From NCBI RefSeq assembly GCF_016862975.1, contig NZ_BONZ01000070.1, positions 1 to 64,000 on the forward strand: 64,000 nucleotides of DNA. Reading direction: 5' to 3'. This DNA is from Rugosimonospora africana. GTDB taxonomy: Bacteria; Actinomycetota; Actinomycetes; Mycobacteriales; Micromonosporaceae. Positions 7,325 to 16,099 of this stretch are shown piece by piece. Both the position numbers and the translations under genes were made by a program. The notes under the pieces were generated by a model. That model searched no databases. It was not told the origin of the DNA and worked only from the letters and a program-made list of their open reading frames with translations. Position 1 is the first letter of the stretch; each line of letters opens with the position of its first letter.

Positions 7325-7807
7325 ATGCACCCCAATGTGACCGCGGTACAAGACGTTCTCGACTCCGCCAGCGCGCGTGCCGGCGGCGACGCACCGAGCC
7401 GGGTACGCATGCTGCCCGACGCCGTCTCCACCGCGGTCGCGGCCGCCGCCGCGCTGAACGTCGAGGTCGGGCAGATCGCGAACTCACTGATCTTCGACGC
7501 CGACGGCGGCCCGCTCCTGGTGCTGACGTCCGGGGCGCACCGGGTGGACACCACCAAGGTCGCCGCGTTGGTCGGCGTGAGCACGCTCAAGCGGGCCACC
7601 CCCGATTTCGTCCGCACCCACACCGGCCAGCCGATCGGCGGCGTCGCCCCGGTGGCCCACCCGAATCCGCTGCACACGCTGGTCGACACGGCGCTGGAGC
7701 AGTACGACGAGGTCTGGGCGGCCGGCGGCATCCCGCACGCGGTGTTCCCCACCACGTACGCGGAGCTGATCCGGATCACCTCGGGCACGCCCGCCGAGGT
7801 GGCGTGA
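7325..7807 (+). CDS. YbaK/EbsC-family aminoacyl-tRNA deacylase
   Basis: 160 residues, the normal length for single-domain YbaK/ProX-type editing proteins, which hydrolyse mischarged aminoacyl-tRNA in the cytoplasm. The sequence shows the family pattern VGQIANSLIFDADGGPLLVL, the conserved Lys in TTKVAALVG, and TGQPIGGVAPVAHP. ATG start with AGGAAGG just upstream. Its last codons overlap the GTG start of the CrtA-like gene, so it leads the downstream carotenoid transcript although its function seems unrelated. Confidence 0.9.
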   Translation: MHPNVTAVQDVLDSASARAGGDAPSRVRMLPDAVSTAVAAAAALNVEVGQIANSLIFDADGGPLLVLTSGAHRVDTTKVAALVGVSTLKRATPDFVRTHTGQPIGGVAPVAHPNPLHTLVDTALEQYDEVWAAGGIPHAVFPTTYAELIRITSGTPAEVA

Positions 7808-8679
7808 GCCATCCGGAGCGACCGCCCGACCGGCGCACCGGCGGAAGCGGGGCCGACGGCGACCGCGACCCCCAACCGGAGCGACCGCCCGACCGCGCCG
7901 GCGGCAAGCGAGGCCCTTCCGGCGAACGACGCGCTGCCCGCGAACGAGGCGCCGACGACGACCGCGGCGCCGGCAACGTGTCGCTGTACGTGTGGCGGGT
8001 ACCCGCCGCCGCGGTCCCGGCCGCCCTGTGGCGGATGGCCGTCGACCCACGGCGGGTACGCCGCCAGCCCGGCGTGCGGTTCGTCAAGCTGCTCGGTACC
8101 GGCCGGGACAGCAGGTTCGGCCCGGCGAGCCCCGACCCGACCCGGTGGGCCGCGCTGGCCGTCTACGACGGAGACCGGCCCGAGTTCCCCGGCTGGGCGC
8201 GGCACGCGATCGCCAGTTGCCGGCTCGACCTCGCCCCACTCGCCGCGCACGGATCGTGGGCCGGACACCGGCCATTCCGGATCAACGGAGCAAACGACGC
8301 AGAAGGAACAGAAACCCCGATACTGGCACTGACCCGGGCACGGCTCCGTCCGACCCGGGCGGCGACATTCTGGCGCGCGATCGGTCCGGTTGCCGCCGCG
8401 GCGTCCCATGCGTCCGGTCTGCTGGCCGCGTTCGGCGTCGGCGAGGCCCCACTCGGCTGGCAAGGCACGATAACCCTGTGGCGTCGACCCGCGGATCTTT
8501 TTTCATTCGCGTACCGTCACCCACAGCACCGCCAGGCGATTGAGTGGACCACGACCACCGGCTGGTACGCCGAGGAGATGTTCGCCCGCTTTGCCGTGCT
8601 GAACGTCGTCGGCGATACCGGGGTGATCGGGTGGGGCTCGGAGAGGCACGCAGCGAACAGGCCCAGCACGGGCAGGTAG
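7804..8679 (+). CDS. Spheroidene monooxygenase (CrtA)-like carotenoid oxygenase
   Basis: 291 residues from the GTG that overlaps the preceding stop. The core from about residue 59 has the CrtA pattern: RFVKLLGTG, LTRARLRPTRAATFWRAI, VGEAPLGWQGT, and a C-terminal GWYAEEMFARFAVL. CrtA of phototrophs adds a keto group to acyclic carotenoids; here a 2'-hydroxylation-type role on the hydroxylated end is possible. The first 58 residues are a charged, disordered extension containing a 20-bp direct repeat, so GTG 7978 is an alternative start. Family call is good; exact reaction is inference. Confidence 0.78.
   Translation: MSHPERPPDRRTGGSGADGDRDPQPERPPDRAGGKRGPSGERRAARERGADDDRGAGNVSLYVWRVPAAAVPAALWRMAVDPRRVRRQPGVRFVKLLGTGRDSRFGPASPDPTRWAALAVYDGDRPEFPGWARHAIASCRLDLAPLAAHGSWAGHRPFRINGANDAEGTETPILALTRARLRPTRAATFWRAIGPVAAAASHASGLLAAFGVGEAPLGWQGTITLWRRPADLFSFAYRHPQHRQAIEWTTTTGWYAEEMFARFAVLNVVGDTGVIGWGSERHAANRPSTGR
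7813..7895 (+). repeat. 20-bp direct repeat in the CrtA-like gene 5' end
   Basis: CCGGAGCGACCGCCCGACCG occurs at 7813-7832 and 7876-7895, both in frame and encoding PERPPDR. It lies in the poorly conserved N-terminal extension. Confidence 0.8.
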
Positions 8680-8711
8680 CGGGCAGGCGGGACCTCGCCG
8701 AACCCGCGGGC

Positions 8712-9251
8712 GTGAGGCTGGTGGCGTGGCCGCCGGAGATGCTCGCCCGCAGGTTGGACGACGTCATCGGGGTGTACGGGCAGGCCATGGGCTACTCGAC
8801 CGAACTGCTGGAAGCCCGTCGCGGGTACGTGGCCGGGCACGTCCACCGCTCCGGTTTCCGGGCCGTGGCCACCCTGGGGCCGGACGACCGGCTGCTCGGC
8901 TTCGGGTACGGGTACACGTCGGGTTCCGGGCAGTGGTGGCACGACCAGGTACGCGGCGCGCTGCGCCGGGACGCCCGCAAGTCCTGGCTGTCCGACTGCT
9001 TCGAGGTCGTCGAGCTGCACGTGCGCCCTGACGCGCAGGGCCACGGCCTGGGCGCCGGGCAGCTCCGCGCGCTGCTGAGCATGGCCACCGGCCGCACCAC
9101 CCTGCTGTCCACCCCGGAGGCGGACGAGCAGCGCTCCCGGGCCTGGCGGCTGTACCGCCGGTTCGAGTTCGTCGACGTGCTGCGTCACTTTCACTTCCCC
9201 GGCGACGACCGGCCCTTCGCGATCCTCGGCCGCCCGCTGCCGCTGCGGTGA
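8712..9251 (+). CDS. GNAT-family N-acetyltransferase
   Basis: 179 residues from GTG 8712. GNAT features are clear: substrate segment at the N-terminus, VVELHVRPDAQGHGLGAGQL with the acetyl-CoA-binding R/Q-x-x-G-x-G/A loop, and a C-terminal WRLYRRFEFVDVLRHFHFPG. These proteins transfer an acyl group from acyl-CoA to an amine. The GTG is chosen because it follows the CrtA-like stop (8679); an in-frame codon at 8544 would overlap that gene deeply. Its stop overlaps the cruF start. Its substrate and relation to carotenoids are unknown. Confidence 0.8.
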   Translation: MRLVAWPPEMLARRLDDVIGVYGQAMGYSTELLEARRGYVAGHVHRSGFRAVATLGPDDRLLGFGYGYTSGSGQWWHDQVRGALRRDARKSWLSDCFEVVELHVRPDAQGHGLGAGQLRALLSMATGRTTLLSTPEADEQRSRAWRLYRRFEFVDVLRHFHFPGDDRPFAILGRPLPLR

Positions 9252-10093
9252 TGCGTGCCGCCGACCGGGTACGGGCCGCCGGCCCGGTGCCCGGCGCGCG
9301 GAGCACGGCCGGCACCGGCGCGGCGCGCTGGCTCCCGCTCGGTGGGCTGATCGTCGTCCAGATCGGGTACCCGATCACCCATGGCGGCGCCCGTACCGGC
9401 CTGGTCATGGCGACCGTCCTGATCGGCTTCGCCGGCTCGGTGGGCCACGCGCTGGCCACCCGGGGACCGCGCACCGCCGCGGCACTGGTCGCGGTGACCG
9501 GCGCCGGGGGCCTGGCCGTGGAGGCGCTCGGGGTGCGCACCGGGTTCCCGTTCGGCGGGTACGGGTACTCCGCCTCACTCGGACCGCGGCTGCTCGGAGT
9601 ACCGCTGGTCGTCCCGCTCGCCTGGACCTGGATGGCCTGGCCGGCCTGGCTGGCCGCGACCTCGCTGGTGGGGCGTGGCGCGGCCCGGCTCGGTGTGGCC
9701 CGGCTCGGTGTGGCCCGGTGGGGCGTGGCCCGGGTCGCGGTGGCCGGGCTCGGGCTGGCCGCCTGGGATCTGTTCCTCGACCCGCAGATGGTGGCGGACG
9801 GGTACTGGAGCTGGCGGCACCCGGAGCCGGGGCTCGCCGGCATCCCGTACACGAACTACCTGGGTTGGCTGGGCGTGGCCGTGGCGATGATGGCGCTGTT
9901 CGCCGGCACCGCCGGGTCGCGGGCGCGGATCGCCGACCGGCGGGCCGACGCCCCGATGCTCGCCCTGTACCTGTGGACCTACCTGTCCTCCGCGCTGGCC
10001 CACGCGGCCTTCCTGCACCTGCCGGTCTCCGCCGCGGCTGGAGCGATCGGCATGGGGCTGGTCGCGATCCCGCTGGCGATCGCGCTGTGCTGA
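9248..10093 (+). CDS. cruF: CruF-type carotenoid 1,2-hydratase (integral membrane)
   Basis: 281 residues with about seven hydrophobic spans. The family adds water across the terminal 1,2 double bond of the psi end of acyclic carotenoid ends. Matching features include FPFGGYGYSASLGPRLLGVP, AWDLFLDPQMVADGYWSW and IPYTNYLGWL. A short internal repeat reads LGVARLGVARWGVARVAVA, about residues 145-163. GTG 9248 or ATG 9251 starts, overlapping the GNAT stop. The next gene, a glycosyltransferase, overlaps its stop, matching the known hydratase-then-glycosylation order. Confidence 0.85.
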   Translation: MMRAADRVRAAGPVPGARSTAGTGAARWLPLGGLIVVQIGYPITHGGARTGLVMATVLIGFAGSVGHALATRGPRTAAALVAVTGAGGLAVEALGVRTGFPFGGYGYSASLGPRLLGVPLVVPLAWTWMAWPAWLAATSLVGRGAARLGVARLGVARWGVARVAVAGLGLAAWDLFLDPQMVADGYWSWRHPEPGLAGIPYTNYLGWLGVAVAMMALFAGTAGSRARIADRRADAPMLALYLWTYLSSALAHAAFLHLPVSAAAGAIGMGLVAIPLAIALC

Positions 10094-11208
10094 GTCCGGC
10101 CGGGGGCCCGGTCGCCGTGCTGGCGCTGGTCATCGCGGGCGCGGTCGCCCTGCTGACCGTCCACACCGCGGTCAACGCCCGGCTGCTGCGCCGGCCGGCC
10201 CGCCGACCGTCCACTGTGGAGGTCGCGGTCTCGGTCCTGCTGCCGCTGCGCGACGAGGCACAGCGGGTACGGCCGTGCCTGGAGGCGCTGCTCGCCCAGG
10301 AATCCGTGCCAGGGCTGGAGATCGTCGTGCTCGACGACGGGTCCACCGACGGTACCGCCGACGTGGTGCGCGCGGTCGCCGGCGACCGGGTCCAGTTGAT
10401 CACCGGCACCGTGACGCCTCCCGGCTGGCTGGGCAAGCCGTGGGCGTGCCACCAGTTGGCCGGCGCGGCGCGGGGTGAGGTGCTGGCCTTCCTCGACGCG
10501 GACGTGATCCTCGCGCCGCACGCGGTGGCCGCCGGGGTGGCGTTGCTGGACGGGTTCGACCTGATCTGCCCGTACCCCCGGATGGTGGCCGCGACGCCCG
10601 GCGAGCGGCTGGTCCAGCCGCTGCTCCAGTGGCTCTGGCTGACCTTCCTGCCGCTGCGGGCGATGGAGCGCTCGCCGCGCCCGTCGCTGGCCGCGGCCGG
10701 CGGGCAGTTCCTGGTGGCCCGGCGCGCGGGGTACGAGCGGGCCGGCGGCCACGCGGCGGTGGCCGGCGCCGTGCTCGAGGACATCGAGCTGGCCCGCGCG
10801 GTCAAGCGCGCCGGCGGGCGCATCGCCCTGGCCGACGGATCGGGGCTGGCGACCTGCCGGATGTACGCCTCCTGGGCCGGCGTCCGGGACGGGTACACCA
10901 AGTCGCTGTGGGCGTCGTTCGGCTCGCCGGCCGGTGCGGCCGCCGCGGTGCTGGCGCTCCTGCTGCTGTACGTGGCGCCGGTCGCGCTCATTCCGGTCGC
11001 ACCGTGGGCCGGACTCGCCGGGTACCTGCTCGGTGTCCTGGGGCGGGTCGTCACGGCCCGGGCGACCGGCGGCCGTACGCTGCCCGACGCGCTCGCCCAT
11101 CCGGTCTCGATGCTGATCTTCGGTTACCTCACCGCGCGCTCGTACCGGCTACACCGCAAGGGTTCGCTGGTCTGGAAGGGTCGTGGAGTCGATACGCTGG
11201 CCCCTTGA
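10087..11208 (+). CDS. GT2 glycosyltransferase, probable carotenoid glycosyltransferase
   Basis: 373 residues from GTG 10087, which overlaps the cruF stop. One N-terminal membrane segment is followed by a GT-A domain: VSVLLPLRDEAQRVRPCLEA, VLDDGSTDGT, FLDADVILAP (metal site), and EDIELARAVKRAG as the catalytic-base region. Two or three C-terminal membrane spans follow (VLALLLLYVAPVALIPV and neighbours). Its place directly after CruF suggests that it glycosylates the new 1'-hydroxyl. Sugar donor unknown. Confidence 0.82.
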   Translation: MLSPAGGPVAVLALVIAGAVALLTVHTAVNARLLRRPARRPSTVEVAVSVLLPLRDEAQRVRPCLEALLAQESVPGLEIVVLDDGSTDGTADVVRAVAGDRVQLITGTVTPPGWLGKPWACHQLAGAARGEVLAFLDADVILAPHAVAAGVALLDGFDLICPYPRMVAATPGERLVQPLLQWLWLTFLPLRAMERSPRPSLAAAGGQFLVARRAGYERAGGHAAVAGAVLEDIELARAVKRAGGRIALADGSGLATCRMYASWAGVRDGYTKSLWASFGSPAGAAAAVLALLLLYVAPVALIPVAPWAGLAGYLLGVLGRVVTARATGGRTLPDALAHPVSMLIFGYLTARSYRLHRKGSLVWKGRGVDTLAP

Positions 11209-12629
11209 GTCGGGTCGTGGTCATCGGTGCCGGGGTGGGCGGGCTCACCGCCGCGGTGCGGCTGGCCCGGGCCGGGCACCGGGTGACCGTGTTCGAGCAG
11301 GCCGGCAGCGTCGGCGGCAAGCTCGGGCGATACTCGCGCCGCACACCGGAGGGGCTGTTCCGGTTCGACACCGGGCCGGGCCTGCTGACCCTCCCCCAGG
11401 TGTTCACCGACGTCGACCTGGACCCGCAGCCGGTGGACCCGATCGTCCGGCACGTGTTCCCGGACGGCACCCGGCTGGACTCCTGCGCCGACCCGGACGA
11501 GTTCGCCGCCCGCGTACGCACCGCGCTCTCGCCTGCCGCGGCACGGGACTGGCAGCGGCTGTGGCGCCGTGCCGCGAGAGTGTGGGACACCTCGTGGCGG
11601 CACGTGCTCACCGCCACCGTGGACTCCCCGCTGGCGCTGTACCGGCTGGCCTGGCGCATCCGTGACCTAGCCGCCGTCGCGCCCGGCCGCAGCCTGCGGT
11701 CGCTGAGCCGCGGCTACCTCGCCGATCCCCGGCTGCGGATGATGCTGGACCGGTACGCCACCTACGCCGGCGCGGATCCCCGGCGGGCACCGGCCGCACT
11801 GGTCGCCATCCCGTACGCGGAGCTGGCCTTCGGCGGCTGGTACCTGCGCGGTGGCCTGGGGACCCTCGCCGACGCGCTCGCGACCCGGTGCCTCGAACTG
11901 GGCGTGGACGTGCACACCGGACGGAGGGTGGCCCGGATCGATCGGGCCGGCAACCGGGCCAGCGGCGTCACCCTGGCCGGGGGCCGAACCGTGCCGGCCG
12001 AGGTGGTGATCGCCAACGCGGACGCCCGGACCGTCTACCGTGACCTGCTGCCCCACCCGCGGCGGCTGTCCCGGCTCGGCGCGGCGAGCCTGGCCGGATT
12101 CGTGCTGCTGCTCGGGGTCCGCGGACGCACTCCCGGGCTGGCGCACCACACCGTGTTCTTTCCGGCGGACCCGGACGCCGAGTTCGACGCGGTGTTCGGC
12201 GGCCGGCTTGCCGGCGACCCGACCGTGCTGGTCACGGTGGCCGACGATCCGGCGGTACGCCCGGCCGGGTACGAGTCGTGGTTCGTACTGGTCAACGCGG
12301 CACCTCAGGGGCCGGTGGACTGGCGGGCCGCCGGGGTGGCGGACGGGTACGCCGACCGGATCCTGGCCGTACTGGCGGAGCGGGGCGTGGACGTACGCGA
12401 CCGGATCGTGTTCCGGGAGATCCGTACTCCGGCGGACCTGGAGGCCGGGACCCTCAGCCCCGGCGGCTCGATCTACGGCACCGCCGCCCATCGCCTGCTA
12501 CGCCCCGCTAACCGCGGCCCGCTGGCCGGCCTGTACCTGGTCGGCGGTTCGACGCACCCGGGCGGCGGGCTGCCGCTGGTCACGCTGTCCGCCGGGAACG
12601 TGGCGGACAGGATCGGCCCGGCGCGCTGA
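11205..12629 (+). CDS. CrtI-family carotenoid desaturase, CrtD-type by context
   Basis: 474 residues from a TTG that overlaps the glycosyltransferase stop. FAD-binding VVVIGAGVGGLTAAVRLARA at the N-terminus, GGKLGRYSRRTPEGLFRFDTG, and the C-terminal LYLVGGSTHPGGGLPLVTLS are diagnostic of phytoene desaturase-like oxidoreductases. After a CruF hydratase, a 3,4-desaturase (CrtD) is the expected activity, but a CrtI-type activity cannot be excluded. No crtB or crtI stands beside it, so the early steps must be encoded elsewhere. Confidence 0.82.
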   Translation: MSRVVVIGAGVGGLTAAVRLARAGHRVTVFEQAGSVGGKLGRYSRRTPEGLFRFDTGPGLLTLPQVFTDVDLDPQPVDPIVRHVFPDGTRLDSCADPDEFAARVRTALSPAAARDWQRLWRRAARVWDTSWRHVLTATVDSPLALYRLAWRIRDLAAVAPGRSLRSLSRGYLADPRLRMMLDRYATYAGADPRRAPAALVAIPYAELAFGGWYLRGGLGTLADALATRCLELGVDVHTGRRVARIDRAGNRASGVTLAGGRTVPAEVVIANADARTVYRDLLPHPRRLSRLGAASLAGFVLLLGVRGRTPGLAHHTVFFPADPDAEFDAVFGGRLAGDPTVLVTVADDPAVRPAGYESWFVLVNAAPQGPVDWRAAGVADGYADRILAVLAERGVDVRDRIVFREIRTPADLEAGTLSPGGSIYGTAAHRLLRPANRGPLAGLYLVGGSTHPGGGLPLVTLSAGNVADRIGPAR

Positions 12630-12674
12630 GCTGGATTCGAGGCGCGGCGCGGCCGGCACCGTTCCGCAGAGCGC

Positions 12675-12690
12675 GAGAAGCGCCCTTCTC
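12675..12690. terminator. Weak hairpin between convergent genes
   Basis: GAGAAG-CGCC-CTTCTC sits in the 73-bp gap between the desaturase and the CDP-alcohol transferase ends. It is short and lacks a T-run. Confidence 0.35.
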
Positions 12691-12702
12691 AGCGAAGACG
12701 CG

Positions 12703-13398
12703 TCAGCGCCGTCGCTGCGGGGCGGTCAGCGCGGTCTGGATCGTGGCCACCAGCTGGATCAGGCCGACCACGCCGAGCAGCACGAAGATCGCGGCGACGA
12801 CGGTCGCGGCACCGGCCGGCAGGTCGATCGCGATGAGTCCGGACACGCCGGAGAGCACCAGCCCGACGACGATCAGGATGAGCCGGGACGGCCGCTCGCC
12901 GAGCGTGACCACACCGATCTCCGCCATGCCGGCGGCGGTGGCCCGGGCCCGGATGTACTCGTGCAGCCAGGCCAGCCCGCCGACCAGTACGGCGAGCCAG
13001 CCAGGCACGCCGATCAGCCAGAGCGCGCCGACCCACGCGGCCTCCCCGAGCCGGTCGGCCACCGAGTCGTACACGTAGCCGAGCCGGGTGACCCGGTTGG
13101 TGATCACGGCGACCGCGCCGTCCAGGCTGTCCATCACGCCGGAGAGCACCACCAGCACGGCGGCCACGATCGGCCAGAAGCTGTGCTGAGCGGTGACATA
13201 CAGGACCAGGGCGTTGCACACCAGCCCGAGCGTGGTCAGCAGGGATGGCCGCACTTTGATCCGGGCCAGCAGCCTGCCGACCCGGTACGACATCCGCAGC
13301 CAGCTCGCCACCGTCGCCGAGCTGGTGCGCGGGTCCACACCTCCGTGCAGGCCCGCCCACCGGGTGGCGTACTGGTCCCAGGTGCGCAGTCCATCCAC
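12703..13398 (-). CDS. CDP-alcohol phosphatidyltransferase family membrane protein
   Basis: 231 residues, about six membrane spans. This family moves a phospho-alcohol from a CDP-activated donor at the membrane. The signature is MDSLDGAVAV...GYVYDSVAD: all four Asp residues of the DxxDGxxAR(x8)GxxxDxxxD motif are kept, but the Arg is replaced by Val. GTG 13398 starts two bases after the metF stop, so it is coupled to metF. An in-frame upstream extension runs through metF and is rejected. The acceptor is unknown. Confidence 0.83.
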   Translation of the reverse strand: MDGLRTWDQYATRWAGLHGGVDPRTSSATVASWLRMSYRVGRLLARIKVRPSLLTTLGLVCNALVLYVTAQHSFWPIVAAVLVVLSGVMDSLDGAVAVITNRVTRLGYVYDSVADRLGEAAWVGALWLIGVPGWLAVLVGGLAWLHEYIRARATAAGMAEIGVVTLGERPSRLILIVVGLVLSGVSGLIAIDLPAGAATVVAAIFVLLGVVGLIQLVATIQTALTAPQRRR

Positions 13399-13400
13399 GC

Positions 13401-14318
13401 TCAGATACGCACTCCCATGGGCAGGTTCTGCCAGACCTCGCGGGTGGCGGTCGACCGGTTGAGCGTGATGAAGTGGATGCCCGGCACGCCCTCGGCGAGC
13501 AGCCGCTCGCACAGCAGGCTGGCCTGCTCGATGCCGAGCCGGCGCACCGCGACCGGGTCGTCGCTGATCCGCTCGAACTGCGCCGCCAGGGCCGGAGGGA
13601 ACGGCGCCCCGGACAGCACGGCCGCCCGCTCGATGGTGCGCATGCTGGTCACCGGCATGATGCCGGCCAGGATCGGGGTCCGCCCGCCGGCCTCGGCGAC
13701 CCGGTCGCGCAGCCGCAGGTAGTCGTCGGCGTCGAAGAACATCTGGGTGATCGCGAAGTCCGCGCCGGCCCGGCACTTGCGGACGAAGTGCTCCGTGTCG
13801 GCCTCGACGCTCGGTGAGCGGGGATGTTTGTACGGGAAGGCCGCCACGCCGACGCAGAAGTCGCCGGCCTCCTTGACGAGCCGGACCAGGTCTTCGGCGT
13901 AGAGCACGCCCTGCGGGTGGCGGACCCACTCGCCCTGCGGGTCGCCCGGCGGGTCGCCCCGGACGGCCAGCACGTTGCGGATGCCGGCTCCGGCGAACCG
14001 GCCGATCACGTTGCGCAGCTCGGCGACCGAGTGGCTGACAGCGGTCAGGTGCGCCATCGGCAGCAGCGTGGTCTCGGTGGCGACCCGCTCCGTGGCCGCG
14101 ACCGTGTTGTCCCTGGTCGAGCCGCCAGCGCCGTAGGTGATCGAGACGAACGACGGGTGCAGCGGCTCCAGCTCGCGGATCGCCTGCCAGAGCTGGCGCT
14201 CCTGCTGCTCGTCGCGGGGCGGGAAGAACTCGAACGAGAACGTGGGTTCACGTCCGCCGATCAGCTCGCCGACGGACGCGGGGCCGCCGGGCATCACGGA
14301 CGGGAGACCAAGTGCCAC
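13401..14318 (-). CDS. metF: Methylenetetrahydrofolate reductase
   Basis: 305 residues, full length for bacterial MetF. It reduces 5,10-methylene-THF to 5-methyl-THF with FAD, feeding methionine synthesis. Visible features are FSFEFFPPRDEQQERQLW, SITYGAGGSTRDNTVA, LAVRGDPPG and FAITQMFFDADDYL. The start is GTG 14318 or ATG 14294; neither has a strong ribosome site. It is divergent from the polyprenyl synthase gene, the same arrangement as Rv2172c/Rv2173. Confidence 0.93.
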   Translation of the reverse strand: MALGLPSVMPGGPASVGELIGGREPTFSFEFFPPRDEQQERQLWQAIRELEPLHPSFVSITYGAGGSTRDNTVAATERVATETTLLPMAHLTAVSHSVAELRNVIGRFAGAGIRNVLAVRGDPPGDPQGEWVRHPQGVLYAEDLVRLVKEAGDFCVGVAAFPYKHPRSPSVEADTEHFVRKCRAGADFAITQMFFDADDYLRLRDRVAEAGGRTPILAGIMPVTSMRTIERAAVLSGAPFPPALAAQFERISDDPVAVRRLGIEQASLLCERLLAEGVPGIHFITLNRSTATREVWQNLPMGVRI

Positions 14319-14455
14319 ACCATGACTTTAGCGGTGTACCGGGCTCGGATCGCCGCTCATCTCATCCCCTGGCCATACCGGACCGCGTACTGATGGCCAT
14401 CACATGGTGGACATGCCGGATTCGATCGGGTCTACCGACCGGCTACCGTCGGTGG

Positions 14456-15526
14456 GTGAACCTCGCCCCGGCCGACCGTGCCGACCTCCGTTTCCGCGTG
14501 GAAAGGGCGCTGAACTCCTTTCTGTCCCGGCAGCGTGCCCGGCTGGTCGGCATCGACCCGGCGCTGCGGCCGGTGGCGGACGCGATCGAGGACTTCGTCC
14601 TGAACGGCGGCAAGCGGCTACGCCCCGCGTTCGCGTACTGGGGCTACCGGGGGGCCGGCGGCGAGGACAGCGACGAGGTCGTGGCGGCCCTGGCCGCCCT
14701 GGAGTTCGTTCAGGCCAGTGCCTTGATCCACGACGATGTCATGGACGGCTCGGACACCCGCCGGGGCCGGCCCTCGGTGCACCGCCGGTTCACCGACGCG
14801 CACCTGGCCGACGGCTGGGCCGGTGATCCACAGGGGTACGGGACGGCCGCCGCCATCCTGCTCGGTGACATCTGCCTGGCCTGGTCGGACGAGTTGCTGC
14901 ACGGCAGCGGGCTGAAGCCGGTCACCCTGGCCAGGGCCCGGCCGGACTTCGACGAGATGCGCACCGAAGTCAGCGCCGGACAGTACCTCGACGTACTCGC
15001 CCAGGTGACCGGCGACACCTCGGTCGAGCGGGCCGGCACGATCGCCCGGTACAAGTCGGCCAAGTACACGGTCGAGCGGCCGCTGCTGTTCGGCGCGGCG
15101 CTGGCGGACGCTCCGGCGCCGGTGCGGGCGGCCTTCTCCCGGTACGGCCTGCCGCTGGGCGAGGCGTTCCAGCTGCGCGACGACATCCTGGGGGTGTACG
15201 GCGACCCGACCCGCACCGGGAAGCCGGCCGGCGACGACCTGCGCGAGGGCAAGCGGACCTACCTGGTGGCGGTCGCGTTCGAGGCCGCCGGCCCGGCCGG
15301 GCGGCGGACCCTGCGGGCCGGCCTGGGCAACCCGGACCTGGACGGGGCCGGCGTGACCCAGCTGCGGCAGATCATCGAAGAGACCGGCGCACTGGAACGC
15401 ACGGAGCGGCGCATCGACGAGCTGACCGCCGAGGCGCTGATCGCGCTGGACGGCGTGTACCTCGACGGCGAGGCGCTCAAGATGCTGCACGAGCTGGCCG
15501 AGGCCGCCACCAGGCGGCTGGACTGA
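14456..15526 (+). CDS. Polyprenyl (geranylgeranyl-type) diphosphate synthase
   Basis: 356 residues from GTG 14456. Condenses isopentenyl diphosphate onto allylic primers. The first Asp-rich motif is DDVMD at 93-97 and the second region reads LRDDILGVYGD, followed by GKPAGDDLREGKRT. The N-terminal NGGKRLRPAF matches the family. Position corresponds to IdsA2 (Rv2173). It could supply GGPP for carotenoids or prenyl carriers for the mannosyltransferase downstream. An upstream ATG at 14393 would add 21 residues without family similarity. Confidence 0.9.
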   Translation: MNLAPADRADLRFRVERALNSFLSRQRARLVGIDPALRPVADAIEDFVLNGGKRLRPAFAYWGYRGAGGEDSDEVVAALAALEFVQASALIHDDVMDGSDTRRGRPSVHRRFTDAHLADGWAGDPQGYGTAAAILLGDICLAWSDELLHGSGLKPVTLARARPDFDEMRTEVSAGQYLDVLAQVTGDTSVERAGTIARYKSAKYTVERPLLFGAALADAPAPVRAAFSRYGLPLGEAFQLRDDILGVYGDPTRTGKPAGDDLREGKRTYLVAVAFEAAGPAGRRTLRAGLGNPDLDGAGVTQLRQIIEETGALERTERRIDELTAEALIALDGVYLDGEALKMLHELAEAATRRLD

Positions 15527-15535
15527 CGGCTGCGG

Positions 15536-16012
15536 CTACCGCACCCCGACCACGTCGAGCAGCGGGATCGGGGCGCCGGAGACCGGGGAGCTGATCGGGC
15601 CGAGCCCGCGCAGCAGCAGGTACAGCGGCGCCATGTTCGTACCGGCGCGGCTCGCGATGGCCGCCTGGAACACCTCGTACGCGCGCTGCCACGCCCGGGC
15701 GTCGGCGTGAGCGAGCACACCGTACCGGTCCCAGATCAGCACGTGGCCCCGGGCACGCAGCCAGGTCAGGTCGGACAGGCAGTCGGCCAGCGTGTCCCAG
15801 TTGTGCCCGAACCAGGCCGGAAAGGCGAGAATCCGGGCACACTCCTCATGCGACCGGTTCGCGTCCGTGATCCGGCGCCCGTTGAGCGGGTACGCCGCCC
15901 AGCCGAGCGCGCTCAGCTCCCGCCGTACCGCGCCGTGGTGTGCCCGGGACCGCCACAGGTACACGCCGGGCGGTTGGGCGGCCCCGACCACGGCGCCGAG
16001 CCGGCCAGTCAT
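15536..16012 (-). CDS. Barstar-family ribonuclease inhibitor-like protein
   Basis: 158 residues. The core FPAWFGHNWDTLADCLSDL then HVLIWDRYGVLA is the barstar signature; barstar blocks barnase-type ribonucleases by filling the active site. The C-terminal extension ends ISSPVSGAPIPLLDVVGVR. No barnase-like or other toxin gene is next to it. It lies alone between the plus-strand synthase and mannosyltransferase genes, ending nine bases after the synthase stop. It may be an orphan immunity protein or have another protein-binding role. Confidence 0.85.
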   Translation of the reverse strand: MTGRLGAVVGAAQPPGVYLWRSRAHHGAVRRELSALGWAAYPLNGRRITDANRSHEECARILAFPAWFGHNWDTLADCLSDLTWLRARGHVLIWDRYGVLAHADARAWQRAYEVFQAAIASRAGTNMAPLYLLLRGLGPISSPVSGAPIPLLDVVGVR

Positions 16013-16099
16013 GCGGGTACCGCCCGTCCGGCCGGTCCACGGTCCGGTACGCCCGGCATTGGTAGCGTTGCGATGACGGTCGCCGGAGGGGAGTCATCT

